This document shows positions 27,828 through 36,444 of a DNA stretch of 64,000 nucleotides, piece by piece. Where the stretch lies: positions 20,357 through 84,356 of the forward strand of contig CAKUXX010000008.1 of the NCBI GenBank assembly GCA_934702355.1. Reading direction: 5' to 3'. Position 1 is the stretch's first letter. The number at the start of each line of letters is the position of its first letter. The translations under genes and the position numbers were made by a program. A model generated the notes under the pieces. The model saw only the letters and a program-made list of their open reading frames with translations, did no database searches and was not told the DNA's origin. Source of the stretch: an uncultured Methanomassiliicoccales archaeon. GTDB lineage: Archaea; Thermoplasmatota; Thermoplasmata; Methanomassiliicoccales; Methanomethylophilaceae.

Positions 27828-27913
27828 AAGTGGGGTAAAAGTTGTAATCTCTGAAATGATAAGTGGGATAAAAGTTGTAAAATAGCCTGAAAATAACCCC
27901 ATAAAAATTGTAA
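27828..27913 (+). repeat. Three phased repeats before DUF4143 ATPase A
   Basis: AAGTGGGRTAAAAGTTGTAA at 27828-27847 and 27861-27880 (19 of 20 identical), and a shorter third copy keeping ATAAAAATTGTAA at 27894-27913. The pitch is exactly 33 bases, about three helical turns. The last copy overlaps the likely TATA region of the ATPase gene that starts at 27939. Probable regulator-binding array. Confidence 0.75.
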
Positions 27914-27938
27914 TATGTGTTATCCAGCGTGTATCATC

Positions 27939-29336
27939 ATGGAGCGGAAGATAGATGCTGCGATCATGGATTGGAAAAACGATCCTGAGCACAAAGCACT
28001 TCTTGTCAAAGGGTGCAGGCAGGTCGGCAAGACATACTCAGTAGAATCCTTCCTGAAACAGAACTACAGATCCTTCATAAAGGTGAATCTGGAGGATGAA
28101 CCTCGCTCCAGGGAACTGTTCGATAACAAGAACATCACAGGTGGCGAAATAATCGATCGTCTCCTGTTCGATCACCCGGTGAATATGTTCGAGGGAGAAT
28201 CGGCGATATTCCTGGATGAGATCCAATGCAGCAGTGCCGCATACTCATCACTCAAGGGATTGGTGTCCGACGGCAGATACGACATAATCGCCTCAGGCTC
28301 ACTCCTGGGCGTGAAGATAGATGACCTCCAGAGACTGACGCCCACGGGTTATGTCAACATCATCAACATGAAGAGCATGGATTTCGAAGAGTACCTCTGG
28401 GCGATGGGATTCCGCCATGAGGATACCGAGTATCTAAGAAGCTGCATATCTGACATGAAGCCGATCGACGGATACGTCCTATCGGCGATATCCGATCAAT
28501 TCAGACGCTATGTGGCGATAGGCGGTATGCCTGCCGCGGTAAGAGAATATTCGAACACCCACGACTACTCCAGAGCATCCTCGGTGTTGAGGGATATACT
28601 GACGCTTCTGACTGAGGATTCTCAGAAATATTCCAAGGGCACAGACAGGATGAAGATCGAAAGATGCTTCCAGTCCGTGCCCGTGCAATTGGGACAGAAC
28701 AATCCTAAGTTCATGTATTCGAGGATAGAGAAGAAGAAAGGCGTGGGCAAGCGCACATATCAACCCTCGCTGCTGTGGCTCAAGAATGCAGGACTCGTGG
28801 AGATGTGCACGAATCTGACAGAGCTCACGTCTCCTCTGAAGAACCATTCATCCGAAGAATCGTTCAAACTGTATCTCAGCGACACAGGGCTTATGTGCTC
28901 CATGCTGGGCGGGAACATAGGCGGAGAGATCGTCAATCACGACCCCTATGCCAACAACGGTGCGGTGATGGAGAATGCCGTTGCGTGCGAACTTGTTCGT
29001 AAGGGATACGATCTGCATTTCTATGGAAAACCCGACAGCACCATGGATATTGATTTCATAGAAGAGATCCAGGGAAAGGTTACCGCCCTGGAGATAAAAT
29101 CGGGCAGGAACAGGAAATCACGTTCTTTGAATCAGGTATTCGTGAAGAACCGGTCCGTGAGACGTGCGATGAAACTGTCCGAATCCAATATCTCGATCGA
29201 TCAGAACGGAGTGGAGCACCTGCCGTTGTTCGCAGTATGCTTCCTGCCGGATGCTGATAGGATGGACCTCAGAGACTCTGTCGGAATAGATGATGTGAAG
29301 AGACGCATCGATGAGCTGACCTGTGCGGATCGGTGA
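27939..29336 (+). CDS. AAA ATPase with DUF4143 domain (A)
   Basis: 465 residues. N-terminal AAA_14-type ATPase: Walker A GCRQVGKT (near residue 26) and Walker B IFLDEIQ. C-terminal DUF4143 region, a fold of the PD-(D/E)xK type, with MDIDFIEEIQGK...LEIKSG supplying the D and ExK residues. The ATG at 27939 is chosen because paralogues begin with the same M-x-RK motif; an upstream ATG at 27915 overlaps the repeat array. The function of the family is not established; nuclease or regulatory activity is an inference. Confidence 0.85.
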   Translation: MERKIDAAIMDWKNDPEHKALLVKGCRQVGKTYSVESFLKQNYRSFIKVNLEDEPRSRELFDNKNITGGEIIDRLLFDHPVNMFEGESAIFLDEIQCSSAAYSSLKGLVSDGRYDIIASGSLLGVKIDDLQRLTPTGYVNIINMKSMDFEEYLWAMGFRHEDTEYLRSCISDMKPIDGYVLSAISDQFRRYVAIGGMPAAVREYSNTHDYSRASSVLRDILTLLTEDSQKYSKGTDRMKIERCFQSVPVQLGQNNPKFMYSRIEKKKGVGKRTYQPSLLWLKNAGLVEMCTNLTELTSPLKNHSSEESFKLYLSDTGLMCSMLGGNIGGEIVNHDPYANNGAVMENAVACELVRKGYDLHFYGKPDSTMDIDFIEEIQGKVTALEIKSGRNRKSRSLNQVFVKNRSVRRAMKLSESNISIDQNGVEHLPLFAVCFLPDADRMDLRDSVGIDDVKRRIDELTCADR

Positions 29337-29412
29337 GTACTTGAGACCCGGGCCCGGAGCCCGGTGAACCATCACCGCACAGATCGGTATTGGACCGGAT
29401 GCGGGACCGCAC

Positions 29413-30801
29413 TCATGCATCGGAAAGATTCCGGAACCTCTCATTCGCGACCGAAGGATCGATCGGACCGATCTCGGCCACTTCGCTCTCCTTCATGAAA
29501 CACACTCCGTACAAGGGCAGGTGGATCGCCCCGTTCTCATCGGTAGAGATGTTTCCCTCCGAAAGCTTGAATCCGATACGCTTCCGGTCCTTCTCCGCCA
29601 AAAGAGTGTTCAACGACTTGGACCTCTTGCTCCTTCCGGATTTTGTCTCCAGTAGGTTTATGACGCCTCCGATATTGAGAACGAAATCTATCTCAAGTGT
29701 GCTATCACCCTTCTCGTAGAAACGGAGGTCGTATCCTTTTTTTACCAACGCCGAAGCGACCGCATTCTCCAAGAACGCCCCGTTGTTGGCATATGGGTCG
29801 CGATTCACCAGTGCATCGATATCCGCATCCTCTATGAGCACGGACATCAGCCCCGTATCACACAGATATATCTTGAAATCGTCCGAGCACACCTTTCCGG
29901 ACAGCGGCGGATTCGGTTCGGTGATGTTGTAGCAGTAGTGGATCAGCCCTGCGTTCCTCAGCCAATCCAGGGCGCTGCCGTAATACCTCGAACCGCGCCC
30001 GTTCTTCTTCTCCACAGAGGCATATGTGAACTTCTTGTTCTTCCGGGCAAGCTGATTCGGGATCGATTCCAGGCAGTTGATTATCTTCATCCTGTCCGTC
30101 TTACCCGAATATTTCCCTGCATCCCGCCTCATTATCCCCACAATGTCCCTGAGTTTGCCGTATGCGCTCATGTAGCTTCCCGTGGCGGCATATTCTCTGA
30201 CAGCTTCCGGCATGCCGCCGACGGCGATGTAGCGCCTGAACGCATCGCTCATGGCCCTGTTGATGACAGGATCTATGCTCTCCAGCGACCTGACCTTGTT
30301 TTCCACGGAATCTATCAACCCTTCGTCGTAGCCCATGGCCCACAGGAATTCCTGGAAATCCATCGGGTACATCTCCAGCAAATCGACATGACCCAGGGGG
30401 GATATGTGATCGTCATCGTCACCTAGTCTGAGTCCAAGGAACGAGCCAAGGGCTATTATGTCGACGTCGTTCTGCTCCGACAGTGATTTCAGAGAGTAAT
30501 ATGCCGCATTGCAGGATTGGATCTCGTCCAGGATCACCAACGATCTGCCATTCCTGAGCACCTTCCTGTTGACTGTCTCGATCCTGTCTATTATCGTTCT
30601 GTGATCGAGATTGCCTGAGAATATCTCTTTCTGCTCGGGCATCTCCTCGAAATTGATGTACACGACGTCATCGTAGTTGTCCCGACCGAACTCCTTCACT
30701 GAGTAGGTCTTTCCGATCTGCCTGCAACCCACGAGGACCAGAGGTTTATGAGAGGGATTCGACCTCCATGCGGACATTCTCGAGATGATCTTCCTCTTCA
30801 T
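29413..30801 (-). CDS. AAA ATPase with DUF4143 domain (B)
   Basis: 462 residues and clearly a paralogue of gene A. Walker A GCRQIGKT, Walker B LVILDEIQ, the RRYIAVGGMPEAVREY motif, and D...ExK in LEIDFVLNIGG...LLETKSG. The ATG at 30801 is preferred over that at 30825 by alignment with the other copies. Convergent with gene A, with a 76-base gap holding a GC-rich hairpin (29348-29364). Its own phased repeat array lies upstream. Confidence 0.84.
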   Translation of the reverse strand: MKRKIISRMSAWRSNPSHKPLVLVGCRQIGKTYSVKEFGRDNYDDVVYINFEEMPEQKEIFSGNLDHRTIIDRIETVNRKVLRNGRSLVILDEIQSCNAAYYSLKSLSEQNDVDIIALGSFLGLRLGDDDDHISPLGHVDLLEMYPMDFQEFLWAMGYDEGLIDSVENKVRSLESIDPVINRAMSDAFRRYIAVGGMPEAVREYAATGSYMSAYGKLRDIVGIMRRDAGKYSGKTDRMKIINCLESIPNQLARKNKKFTYASVEKKNGRGSRYYGSALDWLRNAGLIHYCYNITEPNPPLSGKVCSDDFKIYLCDTGLMSVLIEDADIDALVNRDPYANNGAFLENAVASALVKKGYDLRFYEKGDSTLEIDFVLNIGGVINLLETKSGRSKRSKSLNTLLAEKDRKRIGFKLSEGNISTDENGAIHLPLYGVCFMKESEVAEIGPIDPSVANERFRNLSDA

Positions 30802-30825
30802 GATATGGACATTGTTCGGTGTCAT

Positions 30826-30834
30826 ATTTAATAT
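30826..30834 (-). promoter_or_regulatory. TATA box of ATPase B
   Basis: Minus-strand ATTAAATATG lies about 25-30 bases upstream of the ATG at 30801, between the coding region and the first phased repeat, so the transcript would have almost no leader. Confidence 0.45.
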
Positions 30835-30927
30835 GCAACAAATACCCCCCGAACTTTACCTGCAACTTGCAACAAATACCCCCCGAACTTTCGGGGATTG
30901 TTGCAACAAAATACGAGTTTGAGCTTT
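30835..30927 (-). repeat. Three phased repeats before DUF4143 ATPase B
   Basis: Two 23-base copies identical over GCAACAAATACCCCCCGAAC plus TTT, at 30835-30857 and 30869-30891, and a degenerate copy beginning GCAACAAA at 30903. The starts are spaced exactly 34 bases. A GC-rich inverted repeat also forms between copy 2 and CGGGGATTGTTGC at 30893-30905. The sequence is unrelated to the arrays at the other ATPase genes. Confidence 0.75.
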
Positions 30928-31069
30928 TCAAGAAGAGAGGACTTTGCCACGCTGATGCTTAAAGGATGAGGTGTGGGGTGAATGTGCCGCGCGACCATCC
31001 GATGCATATCCATTGACTCGAAAGTTCAGCAAAATTAATTATGAAATTGATAGAAAGGTGCGTTTACAA

Positions 31070-31246
31070 TCACTTTAAAGACTTCAACCTCTCAGAGAGA
31101 CGACGGAGGAACTCAGGGTTGTCTATCTCAGCCCCAGGCTCGCCTGATGTGATCCAATGAGGCTGTTCCTTCAAGAAAGCCTCCCATCTAGCCGCGGCTT
31201 CCGGCGTATCTATATTCAAATCTTCATAAAATGACTCTTCTGCCAC
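31070..31246 (-). CDS. 58-residue hypothetical protein (copy 1)
   Basis: Minus-strand frame from GTG at 31246 behind a GAGGTGGG ribosome site, encoding VAEESFYEDLNIDTPEAA and ending near LRRLSERLKSLK. About 67% identical to the protein at 31406-31582, with matching upstream and flanking bases, so conservation between two copies supports real coding. No family is recognised. Small acidic proteins of this kind can be antitoxins or other partners, but no adjacent toxin is clear. Confidence 0.7.
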   Translation of the reverse strand: MAEESFYEDLNIDTPEAAARWEAFLKEQPHWITSGEPGAEIDNPEFLRRLSERLKSLK

Positions 31247-31405
31247 ATTCCCACCTCTTTGTTGTCATGATAAGCTGTTGTAGTTAATATCATTCAACGA
31301 TGCGTAAAACCATATGTAACAATAGGCTTTCAAAAGTGTTGCATCTTTAATTGTTTAGAAACAGAAAGAATAACCTGTCATCAGTATATGAGATTGACCA
31401 ATATA

Positions 31406-31582
31406 TCACTGCTTGGAGTCTAATTTCTCCGATAAACGACGGAGGAAATCCGCATCGGCAATCTCAGCGGGTGGTGCGTCTATTGTGATCCAATGAGGCT
31501 GTTCTTTGAACAATGCCTCCAGCCTGGCCGCTGCCTCAGGCGTATCAATGATTATGTCTTCATAGAATGACTCTTCTGCCAC
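31406..31582 (-). CDS. 58-residue hypothetical protein (copy 2)
   Basis: Paralogue of the previous gene, same length and start (GTG at 31582, GAGGTGGG site), beginning VAEESFYEDIIIDTPEAA, sharing KEQPHWIT and ending LRRLSEKLDSKQ. The central loop varies (SGEPGAEIDNP against IDAPPAEIADA). A 159-base spacer separates the copies and contains no gene. It follows the ATPase C gene by 99 bases on the same strand side. Confidence 0.7.
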   Translation of the reverse strand: MAEESFYEDIIIDTPEAAARLEALFKEQPHWITIDAPPAEIADADFLRRLSEKLDSKQ

Positions 31583-31681
31583 ATTCCCACCTCTTTGGTC
31601 TTACAAGCATCGGCCTTGTTTATAAGACCTCGCCGGAGTGTTACACTGCGTGTCGGAAACCATCTCCTGCGGAAAGACATA

Positions 31682-32887
31682 TCATCCTTCCAGAAGCCAA
31701 TCCTTCAGACAGACCACCCTAATCCCGCCTATGTCGTCCGTCGGAAACCTGTCGTATGTTATGATGGTCTTGGGATAGTTGTCGTCCAGGGCCTTGAGCG
31801 GACGGACCTCCCGCTCCCGGGTTGCCGGGTCCGAGATGTTCATGCACACCTGATAGTAGGACGGCGTCCCTGTCGGATCCGCGATGAAATCGACCTCGTA
31901 CTGTCCGACATCGCATACCGCCACGTTCCCGTGACGGGACCTGAGCTCGTTGTACACCAGATTCTCCAGGATCCCGTCGAGGTCGTCCGGACTGAACGGC
32001 ACGCGGCAGTGACGGATCCCCAGATCGGCCACGTAGAACTTGTCTGCGGTCCTGATATACTCCTTGGCCTTGCGATCGAGCCTTTTGGCCCTGAAGAACA
32101 GCGATGCCTCCTCGAGGAACATGACATACTGGTCGACGGTCTGGGGCTGTACCTTCATCCCTTTGCCGGTCATGTAGTTGGCCGCACCCCTTATCGATGT
32201 GCGGTCCCCGATGTTCTTCATCAGGTAGGTGCATAGATGGTCCATGGTCGGAATGCTGCGGATCTCATGCCTTCCGACCACATCCCTGTTGAAGACCGTG
32301 TTGTATATCCCCTCCAGTAAGTCCCCTGCCTGGGCGGGCATACGGTCCATCGCCAATGCTACCGCAGGGAACCCTCCGAAGCGAAGATAGTCCTCCAGGA
32401 GCTTTTCCCTGTCACCCTGTTCCCTGAAATCGATGTACTCCGAGAATGAAAGGGGCTGTATGCGGATCTCCAGACACCTTCCGGAGAGTTTCGTCGATAT
32501 CTCCGAGGACAGCATGTCCGAATTCGATCCTGTGATGTACACATCCGCCCCGCGGATGTGGAATGTCGAGACCGCACGCTCCCATTCGGGGATGTTCTGG
32601 ACCTCGTCCAGGAATATGTACGAACCTTCTACGTCCCCTACGTGCGATTTCACGGCATCTATGAGATCCCTATGCGTCCCGATGCCCGAGCCTGCGTCAT
32701 CCAGATTGATGAAGAATATCCTGTCGTCGGAGACCCCGGATGCCTTGAGCTCTTCGATGAACATCCTCATCAGCGTGGATTTCCCCGACCTCCTTATGCC
32801 TGTCAGGACCTTGATTATGTCGAAATCACGCACTGAACGGATGCGCGACATGTAACGTTCCCTAGGGATGAATGCCTGACCTGACAT
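31682..32887 (-). CDS. AAA ATPase with DUF4143 domain (C)
   Basis: 401 residues, a more distant family branch. Walker A GIRRSGKST, Walker B YIFLDEVQN, sensor-like YITGSNSDMLS, and the DUF4143 region with YEVDFIADPTGTPSYYQVCMN, where the usual ExK is replaced by Q-V-x-x. Starts at ATG 32887, which lies at the edge of the first palindrome of its repeat array; a TTTAAATATG TATA element at 32911-32920 fits a leaderless transcript. Confidence 0.85.
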   Translation of the reverse strand: MSGQAFIPRERYMSRIRSVRDFDIIKVLTGIRRSGKSTLMRMFIEELKASGVSDDRIFFINLDDAGSGIGTHRDLIDAVKSHVGDVEGSYIFLDEVQNIPEWERAVSTFHIRGADVYITGSNSDMLSSEISTKLSGRCLEIRIQPLSFSEYIDFREQGDREKLLEDYLRFGGFPAVALAMDRMPAQAGDLLEGIYNTVFNRDVVGRHEIRSIPTMDHLCTYLMKNIGDRTSIRGAANYMTGKGMKVQPQTVDQYVMFLEEASLFFRAKRLDRKAKEYIRTADKFYVADLGIRHCRVPFSPDDLDGILENLVYNELRSRHGNVAVCDVGQYEVDFIADPTGTPSYYQVCMNISDPATREREVRPLKALDDNYPKTIITYDRFPTDDIGGIRVVCLKDWLLEG

Positions 32888-32988
32888 GATGTGTTATAAT
32901 ACATCATTATCATATTTAAAATGAATTTGATGTGTTATAACATATCATAATCATTTCTGAATCACATCTGATACAATATAACACATCA
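32887..32988 (-). repeat. Three phased palindromes before DUF4143 ATPase C
   Basis: 20-base near-palindromes TGATGTGTTATAATACATCA (32887), TGATGTGTTATAACATATCA (32928) and TGATACAATATAACACATCA (32969). The starts are exactly 41 bases apart, close to four helical turns. The TATA element lies between the first and second copy, so occupancy would block the promoter. Strong operator candidate. Confidence 0.82.
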
Positions 32989-33010
32989 TTTTTTGAACGA
33001 CGTGCCCCCA

Positions 33011-33766
33011 TCAGCACTTGTGGTTCTTGATCATATAGTAGCATGCACAGAAGAACAGCACGATGTACAGCGCCATGATGACGACGGAGTCCAGCGGCAC
33101 CCCTGTCCCGAGCATGAGCCCCCTTGTGAGTATGCTCACATGGGTGAGCGGAAGCGCGTAGATTACGAAGGAGAACACATCCGGAAGAGCGGCGACGTCG
33201 AACAGGGTTCCGCACAGGAACGTCATCGGGACTATCACTATGCTCGTGAAGAGGGACAGCTTCTGCGTCTTGCTGGTCATCATGCCCGCTAGCATCCCGA
33301 ACATAGAGAACATCAGCCCTGCGGCGAGTATGACAACGAACACCATCGGGTCGATCGTCACGTCGGGGGATATGATGTGCGCCACGCCCATGATGATAGT
33401 GCAGCTGACCAATGCCCTGATCACCCCGGAGAGCGACTTCCCGAGGATGACTGTGGAGATGTGGATGGGACAGAGGAGCAGCTCGTCAAAGCTCATGTAG
33501 AACAGCCTCTGGACCAGGATCTTCATCGCCACCGTGCTGAACGTGCATGACAGGGTGGACAGTGCTATTATACCCGGTATGATGAAGCGGATGTAGCTCT
33601 CGCTGCCTCCGGCAACACTGCCTCCGACCCCGTATCCGAACGCCAGGAGGTACAGGAGCGGACCGATCAGTCCGGTGACGATGACCTCGAACAGATTCTC
33701 CTTCATGTAGCACAGGTCTCCCCACGCCACGCGGTAGGTCTCGTCGATGATGTACGGTAGCTTCAT
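33011..33766 (-). CDS. ABC-2 type transporter permease
   Basis: 251-residue membrane protein, six predicted helices, with the ABC-2 motif SIVIVPMTFLCGTLFDVAALP that export permeases share. ATG at 33766 overlaps the stop of its ATPase partner (ATGA). The pair is probably an exporter; substrate unknown. Homologous pairs follow at 34724-36363 and 52388-54051. Confidence 0.88.
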   Translation of the reverse strand: MKLPYIIDETYRVAWGDLCYMKENLFEVIVTGLIGPLLYLLAFGYGVGGSVAGGSESYIRFIIPGIIALSTLSCTFSTVAMKILVQRLFYMSFDELLLCPIHISTVILGKSLSGVIRALVSCTIIMGVAHIISPDVTIDPMVFVVILAAGLMFSMFGMLAGMMTSKTQKLSLFTSIVIVPMTFLCGTLFDVAALPDVFSFVIYALPLTHVSILTRGLMLGTGVPLDSVVIMALYIVLFFCACYYMIKNHKC

Positions 33767-34659
33767 GCCAGGCGCCCCCTGGTCTCCCCGGTGAGCTCCA
33801 GGAACACATCCTCCAGCGTCGTCCTGCGGATGGTGTAGAATGCATCTCCCAGGCCTGCAGCGTAGGCCTTGGCCTCGTCGCGCGAATGGAAGTACCCTAT
33901 GCTCACCTTGCCGTCTGCATCGGTTAGTTCGACCGCCACCCTGCCGACCGATTCCCTGAGCTCCTCCACGGTGCCCATGGCCACGAGCTTTCCGTGATTG
34001 ATGATGGCCACCCTGTCGCAGAGGGACTCGGCCTCCTCGATGTAGTGTGTCGTCAGGAACACCGTTGTGCCCTTGTGATTCAGCATGCGGACCAGGTCCC
34101 ACAGCATGTGGCGGGACCTCGTGTCCAGGCCCGCGGTGGGCTCGTCCAGGAAGAGGATGGATGGTTCGTGGATGATCGCCGCGATTATCGCCGCCTTGCG
34201 CTTCCATCCGCCGGACAGGTCGCTGATGCGCTTGTCCATGTAGTCACCCAGTTCCAGGATGGATGCCGCCTCGTCCACGCGTTCGCGTATCTCCGACGAG
34301 GGGATCTTGTGGAGCATCGCATGGTGCTTCAGGTTCTGACGGACGGTCAGATCCTTGTCCAGACTGATGTGCTGCTGCGCTATGCCTATGCGGCGCCTGG
34401 CCTCGAGATAATCGGTGTCGATGTCGAATCCGTCGATGACCACCTTCCCGGAGGTGGGCCTCTGTATGGTGGTGACAGTGCGGATTGTAGTCGTCTTCCC
34501 TGCGCCGTTGGGGCCGAGGAATCCGAATATCTCGCCGCGGGAGACATCGAACGATATCCCGTCGACAGCTGTGAAGTCGCCGAACCTGACGACGAGGTCG
34601 TCCACGGACAGGATCGTGTCCGTATCGGCCGTAATCGGTTTTTCCATATCCTGGAGCAT
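33763..34659 (-). CDS. ABC-2 type transporter ATPase
   Basis: 298 residues. Walker A GPNGAGKTTT, signature LSGGWKRK, Walker B LFLDEPTAGLD, switch His in LTTHYIEEAE, plus a C-terminal domain typical of drug-export ATPases. ATG at 34659; an inner ATG at 34647 is possible. A TATA element at 34689-34697 and an inverted-repeat operator at 34698-34714 stand upstream, giving this pair its own promoter. Confidence 0.9.
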   Translation of the reverse strand: MLQDMEKPITADTDTILSVDDLVVRFGDFTAVDGISFDVSRGEIFGFLGPNGAGKTTTIRTVTTIQRPTSGKVVIDGFDIDTDYLEARRRIGIAQQHISLDKDLTVRQNLKHHAMLHKIPSSEIRERVDEAASILELGDYMDKRISDLSGGWKRKAAIIAAIIHEPSILFLDEPTAGLDTRSRHMLWDLVRMLNHKGTTVFLTTHYIEEAESLCDRVAIINHGKLVAMGTVEELRESVGRVAVELTDADGKVSIGYFHSRDEAKAYAAGLGDAFYTIRRTTLEDVFLELTGETRGRLA

Positions 34660-34697
34660 GTCTTTATCGGATGTGCATCTCTCTGGACATTAAAAAC

Positions 34698-34714
34698 TTG
34701 GTGTATACATCCAA
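34698..34714. promoter_or_regulatory. TTGGAT-N5-ATCCAA-type operator (site 1)
   Basis: TTGGTGTATACATCCAA directly upstream of the TATA element of the 33.8-34.7 kb exporter genes (about -32 to -48). One half-site is degenerate. Same inverted repeat as the other eight sites of this locus. Confidence 0.65.
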
Positions 34715-34723
34715 TTGACGGGG

Positions 34724-35470
34724 TCACTTCCGCCCCTTCTGAAGGACGTACGACGACACCGCGAAGAAGATCAATCCGTAGATCAGGACGATTAAAAGAG
34801 AATACAAAGGCAGTCCCGAACCGAGTATCGACGAGCGTATGCACACGGTCGTATGCGTGAGGGGAAGCAGTCCTATGACCGTCTGAGCGAATCCGGGGAG
34901 GGCCTCCAGGGAGAACAGTGTCCCGCAGAGGAATGTCATGGGCATTATCAGGAGACTCGTGAGGAGCGTCTGCGTCTGATGGGAGTTGGCCAGCATCCCG
35001 CACATGACCCCGAGCATCGAGAACAGAAGGCAGGACAGCACTATCATCACGATTGCAGAAAAGGTCAGGTGCATGTCGTCGCTGATGAACATCCCCAATA
35101 CGTAGAGGATGGAGGCGCTGATCAGTCCGCGGACCACCCCTGCGTATGCCTTGCCGAGGACCATCGCCGCGGCGGACATCGAGCACAGGAACAGTTCGTC
35201 GAAGCTCTGGTAGTACACGCGCTGCATCATGACCTTTGTCGATACCGTGCTGAAGCACGATGTCAGTGTGGACAGGGCTATCACACCCGGGATCATGAAC
35301 GAGATGTAGTCGTACCCGTCGACGGTCATCCCCCTGCCGAGCCCGTATCCGAAGGCCACCAGGTACAGGAGCGGAGCTATCAGACACGATACGAGTATGG
35401 ACAGGATGTTGTGCCTCACGAAGCGCATGTCGATCCATGCCACGCGGAAGGAGTCTGCTATGACGCTCAT
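34724..35470 (-). CDS. ABC-2 type transporter permease
   Basis: 248-residue paralogue of the 33.0 kb permease (FGYGLGRGMTVDGYDYISFMIPGVIALSTL; MPMTFLCGTLFSLEALPG). ATG at 35470 overlaps the partner ATPase stop. Last gene of the leftward transport operon that begins with the FecE-type ATPase at 40879. Confidence 0.88.
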   Translation of the reverse strand: MSVIADSFRVAWIDMRFVRHNILSILVSCLIAPLLYLVAFGYGLGRGMTVDGYDYISFMIPGVIALSTLTSCFSTVSTKVMMQRVYYQSFDELFLCSMSAAAMVLGKAYAGVVRGLISASILYVLGMFISDDMHLTFSAIVMIVLSCLLFSMLGVMCGMLANSHQTQTLLTSLLIMPMTFLCGTLFSLEALPGFAQTVIGLLPLTHTTVCIRSSILGSGLPLYSLLIVLIYGLIFFAVSSYVLQKGRK

Positions 35471-36363
35471 ACCCTGAACCTCACCTCCTCCGTGACCTCC
35501 GTGCCCCTTCCGGTCAGCTCCAGGAACACGTCCTCCAGGTTGGTCTTCCTCGATGTGGTCGGGGTGTCCTTCGGGAGCGAGTCGATGAAGCTGCGGGACC
35601 CGTCCCAGTCCGAGAAGTAGCGGAACCCCTTCTGACCCTGCACCTCGTACTCCACTGCCCAGATGCCCAATGACTCGCACAGCTGTGCGGGGGTCCCGAT
35701 ACGGACAACGCGCCCGTGGTCGATTATCGCGACCCTGTCGCAGAGCTCCTCGGCCTCGTCCATGTAGTGTGTTGTGAGGAAGATCGTGGTGCCTTCATGG
35801 TTCAGTTCGCGGATGAGGCTCCACAGCATGTGACGGGACTGCGTGTCCAGACCTGCGGTGGGCTCGTCCAGGAAGAGTATCTCCGGCTCGTGGATTATGG
35901 CGCAGACTATCGCGACCCTGCGCTTCCATCCCCCGGAGAGATCGACCACGAACTTGTCCATGTGAGGCCCGAGGCCCATCAGCGAGACCAATCTGGCGAT
36001 GCGGGATTCCGCCTCCCTGCGGGGTATGCGGTGGAGTATCGCATGGTACTGTATGTTCTCCCTGACGGTAACGTCGCGGTCCAATGCGATGTGCTGCTGG
36101 ATGATGCCTATCCTGTCCTTCACGGGATCCGCCGTGCCGGACAGCCTGTGCCCGCATATCTCGACTGTTCCTTCGGTCGGAGGGGTCAGAGTGGTGACCA
36201 TCCTCATCGTGGTGGTCTTCCCCGCACCGTTAGGGCCGAGGAATCCGAAGATCTCACCCCTTCCGACCTCCAGGTCCACACCGTCCACTGCGGTGAGGTC
36301 CCCGAACCTCTTGACGAGCCCCTTCGCTCTGACGATTATGTCCCTGTCGATATCGGAATGCAT
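35467..36363 (-). CDS. ABC-2 type transporter ATPase
   Basis: 298 residues with Walker A GPNGAGKTTT, signature LSGGWKRR, LFLDEPTAGLD and TTHYMDEAE. ATG at 36363 is chosen because AGGTGA lies six bases upstream; an in-frame GTG at 36372 overlaps that site. An 81-base gap without promoter-like signal follows the FecCD genes, so it is probably in the same operon. Confidence 0.9.
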   Translation of the reverse strand: MHSDIDRDIIVRAKGLVKRFGDLTAVDGVDLEVGRGEIFGFLGPNGAGKTTTMRMVTTLTPPTEGTVEICGHRLSGTADPVKDRIGIIQQHIALDRDVTVRENIQYHAILHRIPRREAESRIARLVSLMGLGPHMDKFVVDLSGGWKRRVAIVCAIIHEPEILFLDEPTAGLDTQSRHMLWSLIRELNHEGTTIFLTTHYMDEAEELCDRVAIIDHGRVVRIGTPAQLCESLGIWAVEYEVQGQKGFRYFSDWDGSRSFIDSLPKDTPTTSRKTNLEDVFLELTGRGTEVTEEVRFRV

Positions 36364-36444
36364 CTGTTTCACCTACTCGGCACTTATCGGAATCACCACC
36401 CGGGCGGTCCCGGATGTAAAGGGGTTCGTTCTCCGGGAAGATGT

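Noticed and set aside
29348..29364. Bidirectional terminator between ATPases A and B
   Set aside because: The hairpin CCGGGC/GCCCGG is good but has no T-run on either strand, so I did not list it as a terminator.
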